Positions 9,325-18,403 are shown, numbered from the stretch's first letter. The stretch: 64,000 bases of DNA from Tritonibacter litoralis (GCF_009496005.1 NZ_WIBF01000006.1:1-64000); one strand, 5' to 3'. The notes: generated by a model not told the origin, from the sequence alone. Program-made: numbers and translations.

Positions 9325-10644
9325 TTACCACCCGATCGCCTGGGGCAGCCAGGTCGCGATGCTGGGCACGCAGAACAGCAGAACCAGCGCCACCGCCTGA
9401 ATACCGATAAAGGGCAGCACTCCGCGATAGATCATCGAGGTCGACACACCCGGCGGGGCCGCCCCTTTGAGGAAGAACAGGGCCCAGCCAAACGGCGGCG
9501 TCAGGAAGGACGTCTGCAGGTTCAGCGCAATCAACGTAGCCAGCCAGATCATATCGGTGCCCTGCGCCTGGAAGAAAGGCAACAACAGCGGTAGCGCGAT
9601 ATAGCTGATCTCGATCCACTCCAGGAAAAAGCCGAGGATAAACAGCAGCAGCATCAGGAAAATCAGCGCGCCGGTTTCGCCACCGGGCAGGACCGCCAGC
9701 ATATCCTTGACCAGATCTTCGCCATGCAGACCCCGGAAGGCGATAGAGAACACCTGCGAGGCCACAAGAATGAAAAAGATCATCGCAGAGATGCGCAGCG
9801 TGCTTTGCGAGGCTTCCCAGATCATCGGCAGCGTCAGGCGGCCATAGATCGCGGCAATCAGGATGGAAAACACCGCGCCCACACTGGCGGCCTCGGTCGG
9901 GGCCGCGAAACCTCCAATGATCGACCCCAGCACACCACCCACCAGGATCAGCGGCGGTGCCAGCGCCTTTATCGCCTGCAGCGCCAAGGGCCAGCCGGTG
10001 ATTTCGCCGCGTTCCTGTTCGGGCAGGGCCGGCACCATATCCGGACGGATTTTGCCCAGGATCACGATAAAGACGATGTAAAACCCAGCCAGCATCAGAC
10101 CCGGCATCATCGCCGCCGCAAACAGCGTGCCCACGCTTTCACCCATAATGTCCGCCAGCAGGATCAACACCAGCGACGGTGGAATGATCTGTCCCAGCGT
10201 GCCGGATGCACAGATTGCCCCAGCGGCGATCCCGCCGTCATAGCCGCGTCGAAGAAGGACCGGCATTGTCAAAAGCGTGAGCGTCACCACGGTTGCTCCG
10301 ACAATGCCGGTGGATGCGCCCATCAACACCCCAACCACGATGAGCGCAATGGCCATGCCGCCGTTCAGACGGCCAGAAAACCGCCCGACGACCTCTAACA
10401 TATCTTCGGCGGCGCGGGATTTTTCCAGCATCACCCCCATAAAGATAAACAGCGGGATGGCCATAAATTCGTATTTTGTAACAACGCCATAGATCCGCGC
10501 AGGCGCCAGGTTAAAGAGGAAATCTCCAAATCCCATCCAGCCAAAGATAAAGCCAGCAACAGCAATGCCGATGCCCACCTGCATGCCCAGAAGCAAAAAG
10601 CCCATAAAGCCGAGGATCAAACCAATTGCGAGAATGCTTTCCAT
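9325..10644 (-). CDS. dctM: TRAP transporter large permease (DctM)
   Basis: The 439-residue protein has about 12 membrane helices and is the sodium-coupled channel subunit of a tripartite ATP-independent periplasmic transporter. Family patterns are visible: the substrate loop MGASTGIVGATVVTL, GTLGQIIPPSLVLILLAD, and a C-terminal half with NLQTSFLTPPFG. It works with the DctQ gene four bases upstream and the DctP gene beyond it. The long C-terminal repeat with LEWIEISYI resembles TRAP systems for 2-oxo acids, mannitol-type or chloroaromatic-type acids. The exact substrate cannot be read from the sequence. Confidence 0.92.
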   Translation of the reverse strand: MESILAIGLILGFMGFLLLGMQVGIGIAVAGFIFGWMGFGDFLFNLAPARIYGVVTKYEFMAIPLFIFMGVMLEKSRAAEDMLEVVGRFSGRLNGGMAIALIVVGVLMGASTGIVGATVVTLTLLTMPVLLRRGYDGGIAAGAICASGTLGQIIPPSLVLILLADIMGESVGTLFAAAMMPGLMLAGFYIVFIVILGKIRPDMVPALPEQERGEITGWPLALQAIKALAPPLILVGGVLGSIIGGFAAPTEAASVGAVFSILIAAIYGRLTLPMIWEASQSTLRISAMIFFILVASQVFSIAFRGLHGEDLVKDMLAVLPGGETGALIFLMLLLFILGFFLEWIEISYIALPLLLPFFQAQGTDMIWLATLIALNLQTSFLTPPFGWALFFLKGAAPPGVSTSMIYRGVLPFIGIQAVALVLLFCVPSIATWLPQAIGW

Positions 10645-10648
10645 CGCC

Positions 10649-11158
10649 TTATGCCTCCCCGTTCAAAAAGGCATCGCCGTGGCGGATGGCATTGGCCAGA
10701 CATTGCAGCGCCAAAAAACCAAAACCCACGGGAATAAACCCTTTGACCAGCCAGCGCCCCGGCAGACCTCCGGGATCGGGGGACCCTTCGAGGATGGAAA
10801 AGGAATTGGCGACATAGCCGCTGGCGTATTTGATAAACAGCAGCGACACGCAGACGCCCAGGATCATGGTCACACAGTCGATGGCGTGCTGGACCCTGCG
10901 GGGAAAACGGTCATACAGCATATCCACCCGCACATGGCCGCCATCCATCATCAAAACGGTGATGCCCAACAGGGCAATGGGCACCAGAAAATGCCATTCC
11001 AGCTCTTGCATCCAGATCGGGCTGGCACCGAACACATATCGGCCGGCCACATTAAAAAACACCAGGGAGATCATTCCCAGCAACAGGGCCGAGGCGATCC
11101 GGCCAATCAGCCGGGTCAGCCAGTCGATGCCATCCGCGAGGCGAAGCGCGTAACTCAT
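10649..11158 (-). CDS. dctQ: TRAP transporter small permease (DctQ)
   Basis: The 169 residues form four membrane helices of the DctQ fold. Typical segments are FFNVAGRYVFGASPIWMQELEWHFLVPIA and HVRVDMLYDRFPRRVQH. The subunit pairs with DctM in the inner membrane. The open frame reaches 11374, but the first 72 residues are low-complexity shadow of the dctP 3' end and the intergenic hairpin. MSYALRLADG at 11158 is the proper start. A terminator-like hairpin separates it from dctP upstream. Confidence 0.9.
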   Translation of the reverse strand: MSYALRLADGIDWLTRLIGRIASALLLGMISLVFFNVAGRYVFGASPIWMQELEWHFLVPIALLGITVLMMDGGHVRVDMLYDRFPRRVQHAIDCVTMILGVCVSLLFIKYASGYVANSFSILEGSPDPGGLPGRWLVKGFIPVGFGFLALQCLANAIRHGDAFLNGEA

Positions 11159-11186
11159 GAGGGTCTCGTGTCTTGTCTTGAACGTG

Positions 11187-11222
11187 AAAAAGGGCCAGGG
11201 AGTCGAACACCCCCTGACCTTG
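11187..11222 (-). terminator. Attenuating terminator between dctP and dctQ
   Basis: On the minus strand the stem pairs AAGGTCAGGGGG with CTCCCTGGCCCTT (about 12 bp, with one bulge and G-T pairs). Five T residues follow. It lies 22 bases after the dctP stop and before dctQ. Partial termination here would give more binding protein than permease. Confidence 0.65.
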
Positions 11223-11243
11223 GACCTTGTGCGCGGGGCTGGA

Positions 11244-12323
11244 TCAGCCGTTGCGCAGCTGCTCGTGCCAGACTTCTTCGGAGGCGGCGGCCCAGAAATC
11301 ATGCTCTGCTTTGAAGGCAAAGTAGTTGTCCATGACCTTCTTGAACAAAGGATCGCTGGCGCCCAGCTCCTCATAGACGGCTTTCATCTCGACACGCAGC
11401 GCCTCGACCACCTCTGTGGGCAGGGTGCGGATTTCGGTGCCATTGGCTGCAAACTCTTTCAGGGCAGCAGCGTTGTTCGCCTCACCCCAGCTGTGAGAGA
11501 TCAGGTTACAGGCCACAGCGGCATTGGTGACAACCGCCTGCAGATCCGGTGCCAGACCGTCCCATTTGGCCTTGTTGATCGCCAATTCGGTAACGGTGGT
11601 CGGCTCGTGCCAGCCGGTGGTATAGTAATACTTGGCCGCCTTGTTCAGGCCCAGGATCTTGTCCTGTGCGGGGCCAACCCATTCTGCCGCGTCAATCACA
11701 CCGCGCTCCAGCGCCGGGAAGATCTCACCACCTGGCAGGACTTTTACGTCCACACCGATGCGAGAGTAGCCTTTGCCCGCAAGGCCCGGAATACGCATGC
11801 GCAGGCCTTCCATATCGCTCAGCTGGTTGATTTCCTTGTTGAACCAACCGGTCATCTGAACGCCCGTTGTGCCGATCGGCATGCCCACCAGACCCAGCGG
11901 TTCGTAAACTTCGTTCCACAGCTTGATGCCGTCGCCAATATAGAACCAGGCGTTTTTCCCTTGGGTCGACATGCCAAACGGCGCCGCGCCAAAGAACTGT
12001 GCGGCCGGGACCTTGCCCGCGCCAAAGTATGAAATCCAGCTGTTCATCTCGACGATACCCTGACGGGCTGCGTCAAAGCCTTCAAAGGCCGGAACCAGCT
12101 CACCTGCATGGTAAACTTGGATTTCCATCTTGCCATCGGACATGGCTTTGACCCGATCTGCAAAATCGGTCAGCGAGCCGGGACCATTGGAATAGAACGG
12201 CTGGCCTGCCGGAAAGGCAGAGGTGAGCTTCCATTTTACCGGCGCACCGGCGGCAACGGCCGGCGCGGCCAATGAGGCGGCACCAACGGCACCAGCGGAG
12301 GTCAGAAAGGAGCGACGATCCAT
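11244..12323 (-). CDS. dctP: TRAP transporter substrate-binding protein (DctP), Tat-exported
   Basis: The 359-residue periplasmic protein binds the solute and hands it to DctQM. It begins MDRRSFLTSAGAVGAASLA, a twin-arginine signal. The motifs VLPGGEIFPALERGVIDAAE and WVGPAQDKILGL resemble the TakP-like group, which binds 2-oxo acids or lactate with a metal ion. The start at 12323 follows GGGAG; the longer frame to 12440 has no signal at its start. It is transcribed divergently from the deacetylase gene at 12558, across three TTGT-NN-ACAA-type boxes. Confidence 0.92.
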   Translation of the reverse strand: MDRRSFLTSAGAVGAASLAAPAVAAGAPVKWKLTSAFPAGQPFYSNGPGSLTDFADRVKAMSDGKMEIQVYHAGELVPAFEGFDAARQGIVEMNSWISYFGAGKVPAAQFFGAAPFGMSTQGKNAWFYIGDGIKLWNEVYEPLGLVGMPIGTTGVQMTGWFNKEINQLSDMEGLRMRIPGLAGKGYSRIGVDVKVLPGGEIFPALERGVIDAAEWVGPAQDKILGLNKAAKYYYTTGWHEPTTVTELAINKAKWDGLAPDLQAVVTNAAVACNLISHSWGEANNAAALKEFAANGTEIRTLPTEVVEALRVEMKAVYEELGASDPLFKKVMDNYFAFKAEHDFWAAASEEVWHEQLRNG

Positions 12324-12337
12324 GAGTATTCTCCCAG

Positions 12338-12527
12338 TTGTATACGATATAGCGCGTTTTCTCGTTTTTCTTCGCCACATCCATGGGTCAATCATCAATT
12401 TGTACACAATAATAAAACTCACAAAGGGGCAAGAATTCATTTTTCCCGCTTCAAATGCCTATTTATTAACCCATTTGTCCGGACAAGGCCTAGTTTTCGA
12501 ACGCACTACGGACAGAATTGTGTACAA
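12338..12527. promoter_or_regulatory. Three GntR-type operator boxes in the divergent dctP/deacetylase promoter
   Basis: Boxes are TTGTATACGA (12338-12347, one mismatch), TTGTACACAA (12400-12409) and TTGTGTACAA (12518-12527). All fit TTGT-NN-ACAA, a usual FadR/FCD-type half-site arrangement. They lie between two divergent start codons, so one regulator could control both directions. Confidence 0.65.
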
Positions 12528-12557
12528 AATGTCTCACGCGCCCTAGGGGATAAAGAT

Positions 12558-13436
12558 ATGAAACTGAATCACCACAACCGCTACAGCTACTCTGACATCA
12601 CAACCCGTCCGCAATTTGACTGGCCCAATGGCACGCGGCTGGCGGTTTATCTTGGTATGAATCTAGAATGTTTCTCTTTTTCCGAAGGTCTGGGCGCTGA
12701 GCTTGCACCGGGAGGGCCGCAGCCAGACGTGCTGAACTACGCCTGGCGCGATTATGGAAACCGGGTTGGCGCGCCCCGCATGTTGGAGCTGTTTGACCGG
12801 TTAAACCTGCCAACAACCGCGTTGATCAACAGTGAATTGTACACAATGGCCTCAGGGTTGGCGCAGGCCTTTGCCGCACGCGGGGATGAAATTGCAGGTC
12901 ATGGACGCAGCAACGCCGAGCGACAGGGCACCCTGGATGAGGCGCAGGAACGCGCCCTGATCACCGAGGCAACCGAGGTTCTGACAAAGCAGCATGGGCG
13001 CGCGCCCAAAGGGTGGCTGGGCCCTTGGATCTCACAATCTCTGGTGACGCCCGATCTGTTGCAGGAGGCCGGGTATGAATACTTGCTGGACTGGTGCCAT
13101 GACGACCAGCCGACCTGGATGGAGACCCGCCAAGGGCGGATCCTCTCGGTGCCCTATCCGCAGGAACTGAACGACATTCCGCAAATTGTCGGACGCAAAC
13201 GCGAAGGCGCAGAGTTTGGCGATATGATCATCGACGCCTTTGACGTGATGCTTGAGGAAAGCCAGAGCCGCCCTCTGGTGATGGGGATCGCGCTACATGG
13301 CTATCTGATGGGGCACCCACACCGGCTGAAACATCTGGAACGCGCGCTGCGCCATATGCTGGACACCGGTGGCGATGCGGTCTGGTGGACCACCGCCGGT
13401 GCCATCAACGACCATTTCCGCGGGCTCGGCCTTTAA
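12558..13436 (+). CDS. Polysaccharide deacetylase family protein, allantoinase (PuuE)-like
   Basis: The 292-residue protein has a (beta/alpha) NodB-type barrel. YAWRDYGNRVGAPRMLELFDRLNLPTT (in parts, near residues 56-85) is the pattern of the PuuE/cofactor-independent allantoinase group. Further on, EIAGHGRSNAERQ and WISQSLVTPDLL match the same group. PuuE opens the allantoin ring in purine breakdown; relatives act on other amides, so the substrate is open. GGGGATAAAG precedes the ATG. A fourth perfect operator box (12837-12846) lies inside the gene. Its stop overlaps that of the convergent transferase gene within the four bases TTAA. Confidence 0.75.
   Translation: MKLNHHNRYSYSDITTRPQFDWPNGTRLAVYLGMNLECFSFSEGLGAELAPGGPQPDVLNYAWRDYGNRVGAPRMLELFDRLNLPTTALINSELYTMASGLAQAFAARGDEIAGHGRSNAERQGTLDEAQERALITEATEVLTKQHGRAPKGWLGPWISQSLVTPDLLQEAGYEYLLDWCHDDQPTWMETRQGRILSVPYPQELNDIPQIVGRKREGAEFGDMIIDAFDVMLEESQSRPLVMGIALHGYLMGHPHRLKHLERALRHMLDTGGDAVWWTTAGAINDHFRGLGL
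12837..12846. promoter_or_regulatory. Intragenic GntR-type operator box
   Basis: TTGTACACAA, identical to the box at 12400-12409, lies inside the deacetylase gene about 280 bases after its start. It may serve as an auxiliary operator for looping. Confidence 0.4.
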
Positions 13437-15007
13437 CGGGCGTAGCCTGCACCATCAGATCGGGGATCTGTTGCCGCCTCAACCAGACCATCGTTGTGGC
13501 GCACCACGGCACCGGCCTGCCCCATAACTCCGTGATGGGGCGGCATGACTTCCAACTCGTGCCCCGCTGCCCGCAGCGCCTCGATCAGCTCTGGGCCAAA
13601 GTCCGCTTCGACCTTCAATGTGGTTGAATCCTCGCCCCAGGATTTCCCCAACAGCCAGCGCGGCGCGGTGATGGCCTGCTGCAGGGGCGTGTCAAAGGCC
13701 GCATAGCGGGTAAAGATCGCCGCCTGTGTCTGTGGCTGCCCCTCGCCGCCCTGGGTGCCATAGGCCATGACGCGCCCGTCCGACAGCTCTGCCAGCGCGG
13801 GGTTCAGCGTGTGGAACGGGACCTTGCCCGGTGCCAATTGATTTACCCCCGGCGTCAGGGTGAAATCCGCGCCCCGGTTCTGGAACAGAACACCGGTTGT
13901 CGGGCATGTCAGACCGGATCCGAACTCCCAGAAAATCGACTGGATAAAGCTGACCACCGTGCCATCGGCATCCGCTGCACCCATCCAGATGGTATCGCCG
14001 TGCTGCGCCACTTCGGGCCAGTCCATTGCGTGTTTGGGGTCAATCTCAGCCGCCAGCGCATCCAGCCGTTCGGGCTGCAACAGCTCTTGCGCTGCGATCC
14101 GCATATGCGCGGGGTCGCCCAATTCCGCATTGCGCACCCGATAGGCACGTTTGATGGATTCCACGGCACCATGGATGTGGTCAAACCCTTCGCCCGTGGT
14201 GATGCCAAGGCGTTCAAAAATTCCAAGGATCGCCAAAGACGCCATCCCTTGGGTCGGGGCCTGAGTGTTATAAAGCGTGCCCCATTTGGTTTTGAGGCTC
14301 AGAGGCTCTGCAACCTTGGGCGCATAGGCGGCCAGATCCCCGGCGCGCAGAGGGCTGCCGACTTGCTCCAGAAAGGCCGCCATCGCCTGGGCGATGTCGC
14401 CTGTATAAAAGCTGTCAACACCGTCGCGGCCAATGGTTTCCAGCGTTGCGGCCAAAGCGGTCTGGCGCAGCACAGCCCCCGGTGTCGGGGCCTGCCCCTG
14501 ATCCAGGAACACCTCTGCAAAGCCCGGAACATCCTGCAATTGGTCCAGCTTCGCAGCCGCAAGCCCGGCCTGATGACGGCTGGTGGCCACCCCGTCGCGC
14601 GCTGCCGCCACAGCCGGGGCCAACAGATCCACCAACGGGATATGCCCGCCCGGCAGCTGGTCCAGCGCCGCCTGCCAGCTGCCAACCGCCCCTGGCACCG
14701 TCAACGCCGCCTTGGGTCCACGGCTGGGGATCGCGTCAACGTTTGTATACCATTCGGGCGTCGCCAGCCCCGCCGCCCCACCGCAGCCCATAATCGACAC
14801 CGGCGCTTGTCCGGGACGTTTGATCAGCCAGAACGCATCACCGCCGATCCCGTTCATATGGGGGTAAACCGCAGAAATCATAGCGGCCGCTGCCACCATC
14901 GCTTCAATCGCAGAGCCGCCGGCCTCCATCACGTCAGCGCCAGCTTTGGTTGCGATACGGTGGGGCGCAGTCATCGCGTAGCGCCGGCCCAATGCGGTCT
15001 CGATCAT
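13433..15007 (-). CDS. Gamma-glutamyltransferase family hydrolase, oxamate amidohydrolase (HpxW)-like
   Basis: The 524-residue Ntn-hydrolase precursor is processed into two chains at a catalytic Thr. That Thr is seen in HGDTIWMGAADADGTVVSF (about residue 345). The motif GDTIW replaces the TTH of true glutathione hydrolases and is the pattern of HpxW-type oxamate amidohydrolases. GGSAIEAMVAAAAMISAVYPH at the N-terminus (in parts) and YGTQGGEGQPQTQ are also family motifs. No signal peptide is seen, so it is cytoplasmic. Next to an allantoinase-like gene and a TRAP importer, a role in purine or amide nitrogen release is plausible. A perfect operator box sits 16 bases before the start. Confidence 0.82.
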   Translation of the reverse strand: MIETALGRRYAMTAPHRIATKAGADVMEAGGSAIEAMVAAAAMISAVYPHMNGIGGDAFWLIKRPGQAPVSIMGCGGAAGLATPEWYTNVDAIPSRGPKAALTVPGAVGSWQAALDQLPGGHIPLVDLLAPAVAAARDGVATSRHQAGLAAAKLDQLQDVPGFAEVFLDQGQAPTPGAVLRQTALAATLETIGRDGVDSFYTGDIAQAMAAFLEQVGSPLRAGDLAAYAPKVAEPLSLKTKWGTLYNTQAPTQGMASLAILGIFERLGITTGEGFDHIHGAVESIKRAYRVRNAELGDPAHMRIAAQELLQPERLDALAAEIDPKHAMDWPEVAQHGDTIWMGAADADGTVVSFIQSIFWEFGSGLTCPTTGVLFQNRGADFTLTPGVNQLAPGKVPFHTLNPALAELSDGRVMAYGTQGGEGQPQTQAAIFTRYAAFDTPLQQAITAPRWLLGKSWGEDSTTLKVEADFGPELIEALRAAGHELEVMPPHHGVMGQAGAVVRHNDGLVEAATDPRSDGAGYAR

Positions 15008-15022
15008 GTCAGCTCTCGATCT

Positions 15023-15032
15023 TTGTATACAA
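15023..15032. promoter_or_regulatory. GntR-type operator box before the transferase gene
   Basis: TTGTATACAA, a perfect inverted repeat, lies 16 bases upstream of the start codon of the gamma-glutamyltransferase-like gene. It is identical to the box at 30557. A one-mismatch copy, TTGTATACCA (14743-14752), lies inside the gene. Confidence 0.65.
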
Positions 15033-15135
15033 TTCTACGGCATCTGTCCCCGTCTTAGGCACAAAGTCAAGTGCCCCCGCCCTCCAAAAGGGCAAGGCAT
15101 TGCAACCGTTTTCCAACTTGAATGTGCAATCGCTG

Positions 15136-16647
15136 TCAGCGGCCGTACACCGCGTCCCAGCGTTCGATCAGCTGTTGCTGCAACTGTTTGGCGCGTTTGT
15201 TCCAGCTGCGCGCGCCTTGGGGGCGTTCGCGATTGGCGCGGGAAATCCCGGCACGCGCATCTTCATCTGCCGTAAAGATCGCAAAGGCCAGCTCGCGCCC
15301 ATCCTGCGCGGTGACAAAGCCACCAAGGCCCGAAACAAAATTCAACGTGCCGGTTTTGGCCGCAACTTTGATCGGGTGCCCTTTGACAATCCGCCCCTGG
15401 CTATCGCGCAGCGCAAAGGGTTTGAGCAAGGGTTTCAACTGCCCATCCCGATGCGCCACAACCAATGCGCCCACCAGATCATTTGGCGTCATCCGAGATT
15501 TGGAGCCAAGCCCCGAATGATCCACCAATTTGGTCTGTGTCATGCCAAATCTGTCGGCGGCCCAACGGTTCATCTCGGAGGCGGACTGCGCCAAGGTTTT
15601 GGCCGCGACACCACGGGCGCGGCTGGCCGACAGCCCGATCATCTCGGCCATCAGATTGTTTGAATATTTCAGCATGCCCTTCAACATCACGGCCAGCTCG
15701 GGGCTTTGATGTACGGCAACCACCTGTCCACGGGGCGCAAGCTTGGCCCGTTTCGGCGCACCAAGGATCACGCCATGGGACCGCGCAAGGGTGCGAAACA
15801 CATCCCCCGCATAGGCCGCAGGCCTGCGCACCGGCAACCAGCGCGCCCCCCCTTTGCCAAGGGCTGCGCTGGCGACGGTCCACTGATCCACGCCGCCCTT
15901 GTCCGCATAGGTATAGATCGGCGTTTTGCGCTGCGCGATCTTCATCCGCGCCATGGTGACGCCGGGTTTGTATTTGGCGGTGCGCGCATCCATAGCGACA
16001 TTCCAGCCGCCGCTGCCACGCTTCCATTCGAAATGCACCCGGTTGAAATTCAACGCAATTCCGGAAATCGCAGGGCTATATCCCACGTGATCAGGCTGGC
16101 CGGGATCAATTGTGTCCACTTCGGCCAAAGCGCCGGACCAGACCCGAAAATCACCGCGCACCTCGCGGATGCCCGCGGTTTTGAGGCTGCGGGCCAGCTG
16201 GGCCAGATCATCGGTCGACAACATGCTGTCACCGCCGCCTGACAAGACCAGATCCCCCTGTAGAACCCCACCAGATACGGGGCCTGTGGCCACCAGCTCT
16301 GTGGAAAACCGATGCCCCGCGCCCAAGGTGTCCAGCGCATAAAGCGCCGTCAAGGCTTTGGCCACGCTGGCCGGTGGCAAAGCGGTGGTCCCGCCCGCCT
16401 CCTCCAGCCGTTTGCCGGTCTTAACATCTGCCACGGCACAAACGGCACGCCCCGGCAGGCCCGCGCGCTGCAAAAGCCCCAAAAGCCCGCCATTTGCATC
16501 GGCCCCCAAGGGACCGCCTGCGCGCGCCAATGGACGCAGCGACACAAGCGGCGCATTGGCCTGTGCCACATTGGCGGATACAGCAGCCCACAGCCCAGCA
16601 GCTAGGCTGTTTCGAAGGAAGGAACGACGGTTGGTCATCGCGCTCAT
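15136..16647 (-). CDS. dacB: D-alanyl-D-alanine carboxypeptidase/endopeptidase (PBP4, peptidase S13)
   Basis: The 503-residue periplasmic enzyme trims and cuts peptidoglycan cross-links. A twin-arginine-like leader (NRRSFLRNSLAAGLWAAVSA) begins the protein. The three penicillin-binding motifs are present: SxxK as PPASVAKALTALY (near residue 95), SxN as KYSNNLMAE (near 335), and KTG as AAKTGTLNFVSGLGG (near 430). PASVAK instead of the common PASTMK is a mild variation. Two starts are possible, 16647 and 16638. It follows nadD on the same strand by about 50 bases and probably shares its transcript. Confidence 0.92.
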   Translation of the reverse strand: MSAMTNRRSFLRNSLAAGLWAAVSANVAQANAPLVSLRPLARAGGPLGADANGGLLGLLQRAGLPGRAVCAVADVKTGKRLEEAGGTTALPPASVAKALTALYALDTLGAGHRFSTELVATGPVSGGVLQGDLVLSGGGDSMLSTDDLAQLARSLKTAGIREVRGDFRVWSGALAEVDTIDPGQPDHVGYSPAISGIALNFNRVHFEWKRGSGGWNVAMDARTAKYKPGVTMARMKIAQRKTPIYTYADKGGVDQWTVASAALGKGGARWLPVRRPAAYAGDVFRTLARSHGVILGAPKRAKLAPRGQVVAVHQSPELAVMLKGMLKYSNNLMAEMIGLSASRARGVAAKTLAQSASEMNRWAADRFGMTQTKLVDHSGLGSKSRMTPNDLVGALVVAHRDGQLKPLLKPFALRDSQGRIVKGHPIKVAAKTGTLNFVSGLGGFVTAQDGRELAFAIFTADEDARAGISRANRERPQGARSWNKRAKQLQQQLIERWDAVYGR

Positions 16648-16699
16648 TATGTTGTCAAACCCTTGCCAAACGACAAACGATCAGACCGGATTTGACAAG

Positions 16700-17380
16700 T
16701 CACTCTTTTGTATTTTCCTGGATTTGCGCGGCTTGGCCCCGCTCTGTTGCCCAGCCGCCGCGCGCCCGGATTTCAGAAGACGACAGATCCACCATCGGGA
16801 CATTCACAAAACACCAGGCCGATCCCCCCCGACGGGCCAAAGCCTGGCTTTGCCGTCCTGTTAGACGTTTGTGCCGGAACATCCGTGCCGCAGGCGACAG
16901 CCGGGCGGAAATCTGGTCTCCCGGCCGGGCCAGAACACCGACGGACACAGTGTCCAGGATCTCACGCCAGTCGCGCCAGAGGTGAAAATGTTTGAGATTA
17001 TCCGCCCCCATCAACCAGACAAAATGCACACCCGGATGGGCATGGCGCAGCAGGCGCAGGGTCTCGGCCGTATAGCGCGTGTTCAGATGCGCTTCGATGT
17101 CGCTGACATGGATCCGTGGATGGCTCTGCATCTCGCGCGACACCGCGATGCGGCGCGCCAGCGGCGCGGGCGCATGGGCTTTGAGCGGATTGCCCGGCGA
17201 GACCAGCCAAAACAGATGGTCCAGCCCAAACCGGCGCAGCGCCGCATGGCTGATCGCCACATGACCCCGGTGCGGCGGGTCAAAAGACCCACCGAGCAGG
17301 CCCACGGTCTGGCCAGGTCGGATATGAGGCAATCGATGCAGCACGCAAGCACTGATGCACAGAAAATTGCGCAAGTTCAA
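16700..17380 (-). CDS. nadD: Nicotinate-nucleotide adenylyltransferase
   Basis: It joins nicotinate mononucleotide and ATP to give deamido-NAD, a late step of NAD synthesis. The nucleotidyl-transferase motif is [15 protein letters not shown], with the catalytic Hx[12 protein letters not shown] and the C-terminal DLSSSEIR (ISSTxIR motif) complete the family set. The start is uncertain: the open frame begins at a TTG (17380), and homology would begin near residue 17-20, where TTG or GTG codons occur. It is divergent from the MarR-GNAT gene. Confidence 0.88.
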   Translation of the reverse strand: MNLRNFLCISACVLHRLPHIRPGQTVGLLGGSFDPPHRGHVAISHAALRRFGLDHLFWLVSPGNPLKAHAPAPLARRIAVSREMQSHPRIHVSDIEAHLNTRYTAETLRLLRHAHPGVHFVWLMGADNLKHFHLWRDWREILDTVSVGVLARPGDQISARLSPAARMFRHKRLTGRQSQALARRGGSAWCFVNVPMVDLSSSEIRARGGWATERGQAAQIQENTKE

Positions 17381-17452
17381 TCGGAAGAGGCATATTTTCT
17401 GCGCAACCTTCAGTATGTTGACTCGTGCAAACTATTTGCCTATGTCAACCAA

Positions 17453-18328
17453 ATGACTTTAGACCCGATATCCCGCATTCGCCGTTTCAACCGCGCGGTC
17501 ACAACCGAAGTGGGCGCGTTGAACCAATCCTTTCTGGGGCGCGGACGCCCCCTGGGCCATGCCCGTGTGCTGCATGCCATTGACCACTTTGGCAGCGATC
17601 TTGGCACCATCCGCCGCCATCTGGATCTGGACAAAACCGTTCTGAGCCGGACGCTTAAGGCGCTGGAGCACGAGGGGTTGGTGCAGTTTGAAGACAATCC
17701 CAACGACGCCCGCAAACGCCGCGCGCTGTTGACAGAGACCGGCCAGGCAGAGGCCGCCGCCTATAATGCGCTGTCAGATGCGCAGGCACAGAAAGTGCTG
17801 GACCGCCACCCGCGCCCCGATGCCCTGTTGGCGGCGATGGATCTGGTGGCCTCGGCCTTGGCGGCAGAGCGGATGGAGATTGTGACCACAGATCCCCGTG
17901 CGCCGGATGCAATTGCCTGCCTTGAAGCTTATTATGCGGAGCTGGCCCAACGGTTGGAGCGCGGCTTTGATGTGTCTCTGTCTGCGGATCCAGAGGCTGC
18001 GGATATGCTGCCCCCCCGCGGCGCGTTTTTTGTCGCCCTGTCGGATGGGCTTGCGCAGGGCTGTGTGGGGTTGAAAGGCACCGACAAAGGTTATGCCGAG
18101 ATCAAGCGCCTGTGGGTTGCGCCATCCGCGCGCGGATTGGGTCTGGCGCAACGGTTGATGGACTCTTGCGCGGCAGCGGCGCGGGACCTTGGCATTGACC
18201 TGTTGCGTCTGGACACCAATTCAGCCCTGCCCGAGGCAGCCGCACTTTATCGCAAATTGGGTTGGGCAGAGATCGATCGGTTTAACGACGATCCCTACCC
18301 GGATCTGTTCTTTGAAAAGCGGCTTTAA
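17453..18328 (+). CDS. MarR family regulator fused to a GNAT acetyltransferase
   Basis: The 291 residues form two domains. Residues 1-135 are a MarR winged helix: the helix LGTIRRHLDLDKTVLSRTLKALEHEGLVQF and the wing with DARKRRALLTETG (shown here in part). Residues 145-291 are a GNAT fold with the acetyl-CoA loop VAPSARGLGLAQRLMDSC and the C-terminal ALYRKLGWAEI. The fusion is known in proteobacteria; its substrate is generally unknown. The ATG at 17453 is used because the open frame further upstream is antisense to nadD. A TTGACT box at about 17418 could be its -35. Confidence 0.85.
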   Translation: MTLDPISRIRRFNRAVTTEVGALNQSFLGRGRPLGHARVLHAIDHFGSDLGTIRRHLDLDKTVLSRTLKALEHEGLVQFEDNPNDARKRRALLTETGQAEAAAYNALSDAQAQKVLDRHPRPDALLAAMDLVASALAAERMEIVTTDPRAPDAIACLEAYYAELAQRLERGFDVSLSADPEAADMLPPRGAFFVALSDGLAQGCVGLKGTDKGYAEIKRLWVAPSARGLGLAQRLMDSCAAAARDLGIDLLRLDTNSALPEAAALYRKLGWAEIDRFNDDPYPDLFFEKRL

Positions 18329-18403
18329 CGTCAAGGGCCGCTGGCGTCGGTTTTTGGCGCGACCCTTGGGTCTAAGTACTTTTGAAAAGATGAAAGCAAG
18401 GGC

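Noticed and set aside
10476-10484. TTGTAACAA inside dctM as a further GntR box
   Set aside because: The spacing is one base short of TTGT-NN-ACAA and it lies deep inside a coding region with no promoter need.
11187-11222. A tRNA T-arm on the minus strand (GTTCGA within a GC stem)
   Set aside because: No anticodon or acceptor stem fits around it, and the stem is followed by a T-run, so it is a terminator.
16871-17452. Upstream extension of the MarR-GNAT frame by about 194 codons
   Set aside because: It runs antisense through nadD and shows no family match before the MarR domain; the ATG at 17453 is the sensible start.
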